DNA from: Sphingomonas jatrophae
GTDB taxonomy: Bacteria > Pseudomonadota > Alphaproteobacteria > Sphingomonadales > Sphingomonadaceae
DNA: 64,000 nucleotides
Direction: 5' to 3'
Assembly: GCF_900113315.1 (NCBI RefSeq)
Contig: NZ_FOZG01000002.1
Location: 992,001 to 1,056,000 of the forward strand
Shown: positions 45,798 through 53,597 of the stretch, in pieces
Layout of the letters: every line of letters begins with the position of its first letter
Numbering within the stretch: position 1 is the first letter of the stretch
Notes under the pieces: generated by a model
What the model saw: the letters and a program-made list of their open reading frames with translations, nothing else
What the model was told of the DNA's origin: nothing
The model's database searches: none
Position numbers and translations under genes: made by a program

Positions 45798-46415
45798 CTA
45801 TTTGTCCAGCAGCCCCAGCGAGACGAGCTTGGCGCGCACGCCCTCGGCACCCTCGAACAGATGGCCGATCAGCCCGGCATCGTTCGCCGCGGCGACATTG
45901 TCCGCCCGGTCGTCGATGAACACGCCTTCGCACGCGCCGAGGCCGAAGCGGTCGAGCGCGAGTGCGTAGATGGCGGGATCGGGCTTCACCATCCGCTCGT
46001 CACCCGAGACGACGATGGCGCGGAAGCGATCGAACAGGTGCGATTCGCGGGTGCGGAAGGGCGGCCAGAACTCGCCCGAGAAATTGGTGATGGCGAAGAG
46101 CGGCACGCCGCGCGCATCCAGCTCCTCGACGATCTCGATCATGCCGGGGATAGGATGCGGGATCGTCTCGTTGAAGCGCGGCCCGAACGCCTCGATCAAC
46201 GCGGCATGTTCGGGGAAGCGCGCGATCAGCTCGGCGCTCGTCTCCGCGAAGAGCCGGCCGGCATCGTGCTGAAAGTGCCAGTCGCGCGTGACCACTTCGG
46301 CGAGGAAGCGCTCACGCACCGCCTCATCCTCGATCAGCGCCTCGTAGAGGTAGCGCGGATCCCAATCATACAGGACATGGCCGACATCGAAGACGGCGGC
46401 GCGAACCTTGCTCAT
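45798..46415 (-). CDS. HAD family hydrolase (subfamily IA)
   Basis: A 205-residue haloacid-dehalogenase-type hydrolase. Motif I is VFDVGHVLYDWD, where the second catalytic Asp of the usual DxD is Gly; motif II is AITNFS; the Lys is in MVKPDP; motif IV is VFIDDRADN. The DxG change, with Asp elsewhere, is known in some IA members (e.g. YihX type) and leaves phosphatase activity uncertain. ATG 46415 (second of GTG-ATG) is the chosen start. Confidence 0.87.
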   Translation of the reverse strand: MSKVRAAVFDVGHVLYDWDPRYLYEALIEDEAVRERFLAEVVTRDWHFQHDAGRLFAETSAELIARFPEHAALIEAFGPRFNETIPHPIPGMIEIVEELDARGVPLFAITNFSGEFWPPFRTRESHLFDRFRAIVVSGDERMVKPDPAIYALALDRFGLGACEGVFIDDRADNVAAANDAGLIGHLFEGAEGVRAKLVSLGLLDK

Positions 46416-46470
46416 CACCGCCCCGTCCGCCCGAGCATGGAGGAGGGGCCCTGCCGGGCCCCCGACCGGA

Positions 46471-46596
46471 TCAGCCCTGGCGCGCCTTGAAGCGACGGTT
46501 CGTCTTGTTGATGACGTAGGTGCGGCCGCGGCGACGGATCACGCGGTTGTCGCGATGGCGCCCCTTCAGCGACTTCAGAGAATTGCGGATCTTCAT
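46471..46596 (-). CDS. rpmJ: 50S ribosomal protein L36
   Basis: A 41-residue L36 of the zinc-free type: [20 protein letters not shown], then [21 protein letters not shown]. It lacks the Cys/His zinc ribbon of the other L36 type, which is normal for the ~41-residue variant common in alphaproteobacteria. It is a small rRNA-binding protein of the large subunit. It lies upstream of the HAD hydrolase on the same strand. Confidence 0.95.
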   Translation of the reverse strand: MKIRNSLKSLKGRHRDNRVIRRRGRTYVINKTNRRFKARQG

Positions 46597-46644
46597 CGCG
46601 AGCGCCTTCGTGAACCTGTTATGCCGGAAAATGAGGCGCCGCCC

Positions 46645-46908
46645 CTAGCCAGGCACCGCCCTTGAGTCAACCATTTGCCGCCGCCATTTAACCAGAGCCA
46701 CCGCCGTCCAGGCCAGTTCCACCAGCCCGAACGGCCACGCCCCCTGCAGAAAGCCGTAGGCCGAGCCGAGCAGACAGCCGAACGCGAAGGCCAGCGTCCA
46801 CCAAGGGCTGCGTGCCTCCAGCGCATAGCAGATGAGGGTGAAACCGACCGCGAACAGCCCGAAGGCGCTCAATCCGTCGAGCGCGAAGCCGTTCAATCCT
46901 CGCCGCAC
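46645..46908 (-). CDS. Small membrane protein (CBU_0592-like)
   Basis: An 87-residue protein with two or three hydrophobic helices (AFGLFAVGFTLICYALEA; TLAFAFGCLLGSAYGFLQGAW; FGLVELAWTAVALVKW). The pattern recalls CBU_0592-like small membrane proteins, but this is a weak resemblance. The GTG start at 46908 overlaps the Fur-family gene's end by 16 nt, suggesting coupling. Confidence 0.6.
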   Translation of the reverse strand: MRRGLNGFALDGLSAFGLFAVGFTLICYALEARSPWWTLAFAFGCLLGSAYGFLQGAWPFGLVELAWTAVALVKWRRQMVDSRAVPG

Positions 46909-47357
46909 TCGGCACAGGTGCCGTGCACCTCGATCACCGGGCGCGTCGGCGCGAAGCCCGTCTTGCTCGCCACCGATCGCACGCTGCCGGTCAGCCGGTC
47001 ATCGTCGAGATGCGTCGCCTGCCCGCACGTGTCGCAGACGAGGAAGATGCAATCGTGCAGGCAGCCCGGATGCGCATTGGCGACATAGGCGTTCGCGCTT
47101 TCCACCCGGCGAACGAGGTTGGACGCGGTGAACAGGTCGAGGATGCGGTACACGCTGTTCGCCGCGACCCGCCGCCCCTCGGCCTTGGAGACCGCCTCGG
47201 CGATGTCATAGGCGGAGGCCGGCCGTTCGAACCCGCTGATCGCGTCGAACACGGCGGCGCGCATCGGCGTCCACTGCTCGCCCGCCGCCTTCAGCGTCGC
47301 GGCGGCAGCTTCGGCGAGCGACTCGCCCTCGTGCAGAACATGCGGATGCGCGGCCAT
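46893..47357 (-). CDS. Fur family metal-responsive repressor (Zur-like)
   Basis: A 154-residue Fur superfamily regulator. A winged-helix N-domain (TLKAAGEQWTPMRAAVFDAI; SAYDIAEAVSK; VAANSVYRILDLFTASNLVRRV) is followed by a His/Cys-rich metal domain: CLHDCIFLVCDTCGQATHLDD and the C-terminal CAEC. The two CxxC pairs and overall layout resemble Zur (zinc) more than Fur (iron). ATG 47357 is chosen. It is 43 nt downstream of the MerC-type gene. Confidence 0.87.
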   Translation of the reverse strand: MAAHPHVLHEGESLAEAAAATLKAAGEQWTPMRAAVFDAISGFERPASAYDIAEAVSKAEGRRVAANSVYRILDLFTASNLVRRVESANAYVANAHPGCLHDCIFLVCDTCGQATHLDDDRLTGSVRSVASKTGFAPTRPVIEVHGTCAECGED

Positions 47358-47400
47358 GACGCCCAAGATAGGCGCGCGGCGCCGCCGCGTCCAGTTGCGC

Positions 47401-47769
47401 TCAGGTGAAGGCGCGGCGGTTGAGATCGTGGCCGAGCGCGACCAGCGCGACGCCGAGAATGGTATAGACTACCTCCGCCGGGCCGTGGCCGAGCGTCATC
47501 GCCCCCGCCATCACGCCGAGGCCAAGGCCCCCGACCGAGGCGGGCAGCATATAACCGTGCAGCATGATGCCACGGCCGAGCGCGACCGCCGCCAGCACGA
47601 TGGCGAGCACCAGCCCGATCTCGTGCACCGCCGGGTGCATCAGCGCGCCACCGACCGAGGCAAGCGCCACGAGCAGCACCGACGAGGCGACGCAATGGAT
47701 TACGCACAGCCCCGACAGCCCCATGGCCGCCCGGTCCAGCCAATCCGCCCATCCACCGCTTCGAGTCAC
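47401..47769 (-). CDS. MerC family membrane metal-transport protein
   Basis: A 122-residue protein with four hydrophobic helices. The first ends in CVIHCVASS, a CxxxC pair typical of MerC mercury importers; later helices are HEIGLVLAIVLAAVALG and TLGHGPAEVVYTILGVALVALGHD. No merA or merR is nearby, so mercury resistance is doubtful; other metals are possible given the adjacent Fur-family regulator. Start uncertain: GTG 47769 has AGGAG about 10 nt upstream; TTG 47787 is alternative. Confidence 0.78.
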   Translation of the reverse strand: MTRSGGWADWLDRAAMGLSGLCVIHCVASSVLLVALASVGGALMHPAVHEIGLVLAIVLAAVALGRGIMLHGYMLPASVGGLGLGVMAGAMTLGHGPAEVVYTILGVALVALGHDLNRRAFT

Positions 47770-47879
47770 GCCGAACACTCTCCTCAAGCGCGGTCTTTGG
47801 CACGAACCTCGCCGCGTTACAACATATCATCGGCAGGAGGGTTCCGGCTGCCTGCGCGAGCGTCTATGCGCCGTGGCCG

Positions 47880-48899
47880 ATGCGTCCCGCTCCCGCTCCC
47901 CGCCCCTTGTCGCTCGCCCGCTGGCTGCTGATTGTCGCCGGGCTCGTCTTCGTCATGCTCGTCGTCGGCGGCATCACCCGGCTGACCGAATCGGGGCTGT
48001 CGATCACCAGCTGGAAACCAGTGACGGGCACCATCCCGCCGCTCACGCAGGCGCAGTGGCTGGCCGAGTTCGACGCCTATAAGCGCATCCCCGAATATCA
48101 GACGTTCAACCAGGGCATGACGCTTGAGGGGTTCAAGCGCATCTTCTTCTGGGAATATCTCCACCGGCTGATCGGCCGCGTGATCGGCCTCGCCTTCGCG
48201 CTGCCGCTCGCCTGGTATTGGTGGCGGCGGGCGATCCCGCAGGGCTACGGGCCGCGGCTGGTGGCGCTGCTGGCATTGGGCGGGCTCCAGGGCGCGATCG
48301 GCTGGTGGATGGTGAAATCGGGCCTGTCCGTCCGCACCGACGTCAGCCATGTCCGCCTCGCCGTCCACCTCCTCACCGCTCTGGTCACGCTGGGCGGGCT
48401 GGTGTGGACCGCACTCGATCTGCGCGGCCTGGCAAAGGCGGGGCGGCGGCCGGCAAAGCTGCGGCCCATGGCGGCGGCGGTGCTGCTGGTGCTGTTCGTG
48501 CAGCTGCTGTTCGGCGCATTCACCGCCGGGCTGGATGCGGGCTATGCTTTCTCCAGCTGGCCGCTGATGGGCGACGCGCTGTTCCCCGCGGGCGGCTGGC
48601 AGGCGGACTGGCCGCTGCTCACCAACCTCGTCGACAATCCGGTGGCGGTGCAGTTCGTCCATCGCTGGTGGGCCTGGCTCACCGCCGCGGCGGCGCTGGC
48701 CCTGGCGTGGCGGGCCGGGCGCGCCGGCGCGGCATGGGCGCTGCCGGCGGTTGCCGTCGTCGTCGGCCTGCAGATCCTGCTCGGCATCCTGACGCTGCTG
48801 CTCGGCGTGCCGATCGTGCTGGCGGCGGCGCACCAGGCGGTCGCGGCGCTGCTGCTCGCCCTGCTGGTGGCGGTCGCGCACCGGCTCGGGCGGCGATGA
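47880..48899 (+). CDS. ctaA: Heme A synthase CtaA (COX15 type)
   Basis: A 339-residue membrane protein with eight helices. VVGGITRLTESGLSITSWKPVTGTIPP opens it; EYLHRLIGRVIG, HVRLAVHLLTAL, and VQFVHRWWAWL carry the heme-ligand His residues. It converts heme O to heme A for cytochrome oxidase. It belongs to the type-2 (alphaproteobacterial/mitochondrial) group. Its stop overlaps the next gene's ATG (ATGA). It is divergent from merC. Confidence 0.94.
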   Translation: MRPAPAPRPLSLARWLLIVAGLVFVMLVVGGITRLTESGLSITSWKPVTGTIPPLTQAQWLAEFDAYKRIPEYQTFNQGMTLEGFKRIFFWEYLHRLIGRVIGLAFALPLAWYWWRRAIPQGYGPRLVALLALGGLQGAIGWWMVKSGLSVRTDVSHVRLAVHLLTALVTLGGLVWTALDLRGLAKAGRRPAKLRPMAAAVLLVLFVQLLFGAFTAGLDAGYAFSSWPLMGDALFPAGGWQADWPLLTNLVDNPVAVQFVHRWWAWLTAAAALALAWRAGRAGAAWALPAVAVVVGLQILLGILTLLLGVPIVLAAAHQAVAALLLALLVAVAHRLGRR

Positions 48900-49639
48900 T
48901 CGCCGCTGCCGCACCGCCGCCCGCCATCGTCTTCGCCCCGCCACCCACCCCCCTTCGCTACGAGACGCGGCTGGAGCGGCCCGGCGCGCGCGGGCCGATC
49001 GTGCTGCGCATGACGCACGACGTCCGCTTCACGCGCGAGGGTGCGGGCTGGCGGCTGGAGGCGGTGCAGACCGGTTATGGCGCGACCGGCTCCGCCAATG
49101 CCGCGGCCCTGCTCGATGCGGCGATGGCGCCGATGACGGGGGTGCCGGTCACGTTGATGCTCGGCCGCGGCGGGGCAGCGGGCGCGCTCATCGGTGGGGA
49201 GGCGGTCTGGGCGCGCGTGCTGGCGGGGCAGGCGGCCGCACGCCGCACGATCGCCGCGCGTCCGGGTCTGCCGCCGGCCGTGCGTGCGGCGGCCGACGGC
49301 GTGTTCGCGCAGGCAGCGGCGATGAGGCCGGCCGAGCGCCAGGCGGCACTGGCGGAATGGCCGACCGAACTGGTCGCCCCCGCGGCCGATTCGCTGCCGG
49401 CCGCGGGCGAGACCGTCGTCAGCGCCGGCCCGCTTGGCGGCCATGCACGCTGGCTGCGCGCCGATGCGCAGAGCGTCAGCTATGCGATCGACCTCGCCGG
49501 CGACGGCATCGAGCGGCGTGACGAGCTGACGGTGGAGCGTGCGACCGGCCTCGTCCTGCGCAGCGTCAGCCGCCGTACCGTGCGCCTGCCCGGCGCTCCC
49601 GCGCAGACGATGGTGCGGACGCTCCAACGCCTGCCCTGA
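48896..49639 (+). CDS. Hypothetical protein coupled to ctaA
   Basis: A 247-residue protein of no recognised family. The ATG overlaps the ctaA stop. The N-terminus has a short Ala/Pro stretch but no clear signal peptide. Paired beta-like segments ([62 protein letters not shown]) suggest a beta-rich fold repeated at both ends. Coupling suggests a minor role tied to heme A or oxidase assembly, which is inference only. Confidence 0.55.
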   Translation: MIAAAAPPPAIVFAPPPTPLRYETRLERPGARGPIVLRMTHDVRFTREGAGWRLEAVQTGYGATGSANAAALLDAAMAPMTGVPVTLMLGRGGAAGALIGGEAVWARVLAGQAAARRTIAARPGLPPAVRAAADGVFAQAAAMRPAERQAALAEWPTELVAPAADSLPAAGETVVSAGPLGGHARWLRADAQSVSYAIDLAGDGIERRDELTVERATGLVLRSVSRRTVRLPGAPAQTMVRTLQRLP

Positions 49640-49803
49640 TCTGTGCGGTATCCAAATACCCGTCAGCTGCACCGCGGAATTGCTTGACTTTTCAGGGGCC
49701 GGCCCGCATTTGGCCGCCACCACGCGCCGCCCTCAGCCCTCACCGGCCGGGCGGCGCGGTTCGTTTCAGGGCCCCGGGCCCCACAACAGAGGTCATCCGC
49801 CCC

Positions 49804-50280
49804 ATGAAGGCGCTCATGAAGACCACCAAGTCGGCGACGCCGGCGACGGTGAACAAGCAGTGGCACCTGATCGACGCCGACGGCCTCGTCGTCGGCCGCG
49901 TCGCCACGATCATCGCGAACATCCTGCGCGGCAAGCACAAGCCGAGCTTCACCCCGAACATCGACTGCGGCGACAATGTCGTCGTGATCAATGCCGACAA
50001 GGTGCGCTTCACCGGCCGCAAGGCGCAGCAGAAGGTGTATTACAAGCACACCGGCTATGCCGGCGGCATCAAGGGCGTCACGGCGGCCAAGGTGCTGGAT
50101 GGCCGCTTCCCCGAGCGCGTGCTGGAAAAGGCCGTCGAGCGGATGATCCCGCGCGGTCCGCTGGGCCGCCAGCAGATGCGCAACCTGCGCATCTTCGCCG
50201 GCACCGAACATCCGCACGAAGCGCAGAGCCCGACCGTGCTCGACGTCGGCGCGCTGAACCGCAAGAACAAGGTGGGCTGA
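49804..50280 (+). CDS. rplM: 50S ribosomal protein L13
   Basis: A 158-residue L13: [62 protein letters not shown], and the C-terminal [26 protein letters not shown]. It is an early large-subunit assembly protein. ATG 49804 is chosen; the first eleven residues before TPATVNK are an extension. It is 5 nt before rpsI, the usual pair. The preceding spacer (49640-49803) has a TTGACT that may be a -35 element. Confidence 0.96.
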   Translation: MKALMKTTKSATPATVNKQWHLIDADGLVVGRVATIIANILRGKHKPSFTPNIDCGDNVVVINADKVRFTGRKAQQKVYYKHTGYAGGIKGVTAAKVLDGRFPERVLEKAVERMIPRGPLGRQQMRNLRIFAGTEHPHEAQSPTVLDVGALNRKNKVG

Positions 50281-50285
50281 ACGCC

Positions 50286-50837
50286 ATGTCCGATAACCGC
50301 CAGTCCCTCGCCGATCTCGCCGCGCTGACCGGCGCGGCTGCCCCGGCCCCCACCCCGCAGGCGTCCGACGCCGCCGGTGGCGACTATGCCGCCACGCCCG
50401 ACGCGCCGTCGCACCCGATGGCCCCGCTGCGCGAGCGCATCGTCGACGCGCAGGGCCGCTCCTACGCCACCGGCCGCCGCAAGGATGCCGTTGCCCGCGT
50501 GTGGCTGAAGCCCGGCTCCGGCAAGATCACGGTCAACGGCCGCGATCAGGAAGTCTATTTCGCACGGCCCACGCTGCGCCTCGTCATCAACCAGCCGTTC
50601 GTCGTCGCCGAGCGCACCGGCCAGTATGACATCGTCTGCACCGTCACCGGCGGCGGCCTTTCTGGCCAGGCCGGCGCGGTGAAGCACGGCATCGCGCAGG
50701 CGCTGACCCGCTACGAGCCGGTGCTGCGCTCGCCCGTCAAGGCAGCGGGCTTCCTCACGCGCGACAGCCGCGCGGTGGAGCGCAAGAAGTACGGCAAGGC
50801 CAAGGCGCGCCGGAGCTTCCAGTTCTCCAAGCGCTGA
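50286..50837 (+). CDS. rpsI: 30S ribosomal protein S9 with N-terminal extension
   Basis: A 183-residue S9. The S9 core starts at about residue 60 ([18 protein letters not shown]) and ends [11 protein letters not shown], with the rRNA-contacting C-terminal tail. The first 55 or so residues are Ala/Pro-rich and absent from the typical 130-residue S9. The core is fully conserved, so function is secure. A strong terminator follows. Confidence 0.95.
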   Translation: MSDNRQSLADLAALTGAAAPAPTPQASDAAGGDYAATPDAPSHPMAPLRERIVDAQGRSYATGRRKDAVARVWLKPGSGKITVNGRDQEVYFARPTLRLVINQPFVVAERTGQYDIVCTVTGGGLSGQAGAVKHGIAQALTRYEPVLRSPVKAAGFLTRDSRAVERKKYGKAKARRSFQFSKR

Positions 50838-50857
50838 TCGGCTCATCCCTCTGTTCG

Positions 50858-50895
50858 AAAGGGCGCTCCCGGCAACGGGGGCGCCCTTTTCTTTT
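50858..50895 (+). terminator. Rho-independent terminator after rpsI
   Basis: Stem AAAGGGCGC (50858-50866) with GCGCCCTTT (50881-50889), extended by TCCC/GGGG, and followed by TTTTCTTTT-type T-rich sequence. Located 20 nt after the rpsI stop. Confidence 0.88.
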
Positions 50896-50955
50896 GTGGA
50901 GTCAGGCGCATCGCTCCGCTTGGCGGACCGTCGCACGGCCGCTAGCGTCGCCGCC

Positions 50956-52575
50956 ATGCTGCGCCTCCTCCCCCTCCTCTTCCTCGCCGCCTCCGCTCCG
51001 CCGGAGCCTGCCGCGCCGATCCTTTCGCCCGAGCGGATCAAGGCGGATGTCGCCACGCTCGCCGCGGACGATCTCCGCGGCCGCGGGCCGACGCAGCAGG
51101 GAGAACCGCTCACCACCGATTTCCTCGCCAAGCGCTTCGCCGCGCTCGGCCTGAAGCCACTCGGCGCCGATGGCTCCTATCTCCAGCCGGTGCCGCTGCT
51201 GCGCTGGACGCGCGGCGCGACGACGATCACCGCCACCGTCCGCGGCAAGGCCGTGCCGCTGCGCCCGGGGATCGAGATCGCCGCCTCGTCGCGCATCGCC
51301 GGCACGACGACGCTGACCGACGTGCCCGTCGTGTTCGTCGGCTATGGCGTGGTCGAGCCGCGGCTGGGCTATGATCCCTATGCGGGTCTCGACGTGCGCG
51401 GCAAAGTGGTGCTCGCGCTTGCCGGCGATCCCGATGTCGAGGCCGGACGCGATCTCGGCTTCGGCGGCCGCGCTGCCGTTCCCGCCAGCCGCACCAAGAT
51501 CAGCGAGGCGCAGAAGCGCGGCGCCGCCGCCTTCCTGACCATCCACGAGGAGTTTGCCGCCAGCTATCCGTGGAGCCAGATCGCCAATGGCGATGCGATG
51601 CCCGGCTATGCGCTCGACGAGGGGGCGGAGCCGACGCCCTATGGTCTGCGCGGAAACGTGCGCGGCGACATCGGCCGGCTGATGCTGAAAGCGTCGGGGC
51701 TGAACTATGCCGCGATGAAGCGGGCGGCGCAGGCGGCCAGCTTCCGCGGCGTCATGCTGAAGGGTGTCACCCTGTCGGCCACGGTCGAGACCGCGCTCGA
51801 CCGCGTCGTCAGCCACAACGTCGTCGGCCTGCTGCCCGGCAGCGATCCGAAAGCCGGCACAATCCTTTACGGCGCGCACTGGGACGCCAATGGCGAGAAC
51901 GCCTCGGACCCGCCCGCCGACCAGATCCGCAACGGCGCGATCGACAATGCGACCGGCACCGCGACGCTCTTGGAAATCGCCCGCGCCTTCACCAGCGGCC
52001 CGCGCCCGCGCCGCGGCGTCGTCTTCGGCCTGTGGACGGCGGAGGAGAAGGGCCTGCTCGGCGCCAGCTGGTATGCCGGCCACCCTGCCCTGCCGCTGGA
52101 GACGACCGCCGCGCAGTTCAACCTCGATCCGCACGTCGTGCTCGGCCGCACGCGCAATCTGGAGCTGATCGGCGTCGGCCGTACCCCGCTGGAGGCGGAT
52201 CTGCACCGCGTTGCGCTGGCGCAGGGTCTGCGCGTGGTGCCGGAGGAGAATAGCGAGGCGGGCTGGTATTACCGTTCGGACCATTATGCCTTCGCGCAGA
52301 AGGGCGTGCCCGGCGTCTATTTCCGCGCCGGCCGCGATCTCGTCGCCGGCGGCATGGCCGCGGGCGAGGCGAAGCGCGCCGCCTATAACTCGCGCTGCTA
52401 TCACCAGCCCTGCGACGAATTTGATCCGGCATGGGACATGACCGGCGCCGCACAGGAAGGCAGCGTGGCCTTCGCGCTCGGTCGCGAGATTGCCGAGGGT
52501 GACAAGTGGCCGGCGTGGAGCGCAGGTCAGCCGTTCGCCGCAGATCGCGCACGGAGCGACGCGGCACGGCGCTGA
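50956..52575 (+). CDS. Secreted M28 family metallopeptidase with PA insert
   Basis: A 539-residue exported aminopeptidase-like protein. A short signal peptide (MLRLLPLLFLAASAPPEPAA) is followed by a PA-like region (VFVGYGVVEPRLGYDPYAGLDVRGKVVLALAGDPD). The catalytic domain has zinc ligands in LYGAHWDANG, IDNATG, WTAEEKGLLG, FNLDP and CYHQPCDEFD. It likely releases N-terminal amino acids in the periplasm. ATG 50956 is preferred over an upstream GTG at 50896. It stands alone after the rpsI terminator. Confidence 0.9.
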   Translation: MLRLLPLLFLAASAPPEPAAPILSPERIKADVATLAADDLRGRGPTQQGEPLTTDFLAKRFAALGLKPLGADGSYLQPVPLLRWTRGATTITATVRGKAVPLRPGIEIAASSRIAGTTTLTDVPVVFVGYGVVEPRLGYDPYAGLDVRGKVVLALAGDPDVEAGRDLGFGGRAAVPASRTKISEAQKRGAAAFLTIHEEFAASYPWSQIANGDAMPGYALDEGAEPTPYGLRGNVRGDIGRLMLKASGLNYAAMKRAAQAASFRGVMLKGVTLSATVETALDRVVSHNVVGLLPGSDPKAGTILYGAHWDANGENASDPPADQIRNGAIDNATGTATLLEIARAFTSGPRPRRGVVFGLWTAEEKGLLGASWYAGHPALPLETTAAQFNLDPHVVLGRTRNLELIGVGRTPLEADLHRVALAQGLRVVPEENSEAGWYYRSDHYAFAQKGVPGVYFRAGRDLVAGGMAAGEAKRAAYNSRCYHQPCDEFDPAWDMTGAAQEGSVAFALGREIAEGDKWPAWSAGQPFAADRARSDAARR

Positions 52576-52683
52576 CACTCCAGAGAGGATTGGGGCCGGC
52601 CCGGAGCCAACCGATAGTTGCGCGCATTTGACATGAAATGGCGGCTTGACGGTCCGTGCTGCGACCGCGAAGTAACCTGCGCT

Positions 52684-53061
52684 ATGCTGAACCGCGCCCT
52701 CACGCTCGCCGCCCTTCCCCTCCTCGCGCTCGCCGCCTGCAATTCGCAGCCGGAGACGGTCACCGCGGGGACGGCCGATCCCACCGCCAAGGAGGTCGCC
52801 GCCGCGCCGCCGGTGAAGCTGCCGCCCGCGATGGTGTCCAGCCTCACCTATCGCTGCAAGGACAACAGCCTTCTCTACGTCGACCTGTTCAACGACGGGA
52901 TGACGGCGAACCTGCGCACCGAGAAGACGGGCACGCCCACCGTGCTGACCGCGCCGGCCAAGGGCGAGCCCTATACCGGCGGCGGCTACACCGTGGCCGG
53001 CGACGGCAAGGCGCTGACGATCACCAAGCCGGGCGGCAGCGCCCAGGCCTGCAAGGCGTAA
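52684..53061 (+). CDS. Lipoprotein, possible MliC-like fold
   Basis: A 125-residue lipoprotein with a lipobox (ALAAC, Cys20). The mature part has a Cys pair spanning YRCKDNSLLYVDLFNDGMTANL and the terminal AQACKA, with a GGYTVAGDGKALTI strand. The pattern is like the MliC lysozyme-inhibitor fold, but key residues cannot be checked by eye. ATG 52684 is chosen. A terminator follows. Confidence 0.65.
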   Translation: MLNRALTLAALPLLALAACNSQPETVTAGTADPTAKEVAAAPPVKLPPAMVSSLTYRCKDNSLLYVDLFNDGMTANLRTEKTGTPTVLTAPAKGEPYTGGGYTVAGDGKALTITKPGGSAQACKA

Positions 53062-53084
53062 GCCTCCCGCCTCAAGGATGATGC

Positions 53085-53118
53085 GGCCGGCGGGAGCGAT
53101 CCCGCCGGCCTTTTTCTT
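53085..53118 (+). terminator. Rho-independent terminator
   Basis: Perfect 11-bp stem GGCCGGCGGGA (53085-53095) and TCCCGCCGGCC (53100-53110) with GCGA loop, followed by TTTTTCTT. It ends the lipoprotein gene and lies just beyond the end of the convergent Cys-rich gene. Confidence 0.92.
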
Positions 53119-53124
53119 GGGCGC

Positions 53125-53502
53125 TCAGTTCAGCGCCGCGCGGCAATCGCGGGCGCACTCGCGGCACATTTCCGCGCACAGCCGGCAATGGTCGTGATCG
53201 TGCCGCTCGCACTCGGCGGCGCAGGCCTCGCACGCGGCGATGCAGGCCTCGACGATCGCCCGGCGCGCAGTCTCGTCGGTCGCGGTCTGGCGGGCAAGGA
53301 CGCGCGCGGCGGCGGCGCACGCCTCCGCGCAGTCGAGATCGAGGCGGATGCACGTTGTCATGTCCATGTCCTCGGCCAGACAGGCGTCGGCGCAGGACGT
53401 GCAGAACAGCGCGCAATAAGCGGCATGCTTCGCCGCGGTGGCGAGCGCCTCGACATTGGCGGCGGGCGACGGGTGCAGCCCCATCATCTTGTGGACGGAC
53501 AT
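53125..53502 (-). CDS. Four-helix-bundle Cys-rich copper-storage-like protein (Csp/DUF326)
   Basis: A 125-residue protein with 16 Cys arranged at helical spacing ([45 protein letters not shown]) and two His-Asp pairs (HDHDH). This is the copper-storage (Csp, DUF326) fold, which binds many Cu(I) ions in the bundle core. No signal peptide is seen, so it is the cytosolic Csp3-like type. It is divergent from purL and near no copper pump. Confidence 0.87.
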   Translation of the reverse strand: MSVHKMMGLHPSPAANVEALATAAKHAAYCALFCTSCADACLAEDMDMTTCIRLDLDCAEACAAAARVLARQTATDETARRAIVEACIAACEACAAECERHDHDHCRLCAEMCRECARDCRAALN

Positions 53503-53597
53503 GGCCGGGCTCCTCTGGCGGTGAGATGGGCGAACCGGCGCATCCGTCGCGGGGTTCCCGGCTGACAGCGCGCACAGCCTCGGCTATCCGCTCGCGC

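Noticed and set aside
47401-47769. Mercury resistance operon
   Set aside because: Only a MerC-type gene is present. merR, merT, merP and merA are absent nearby, so an operon claim is not supported.
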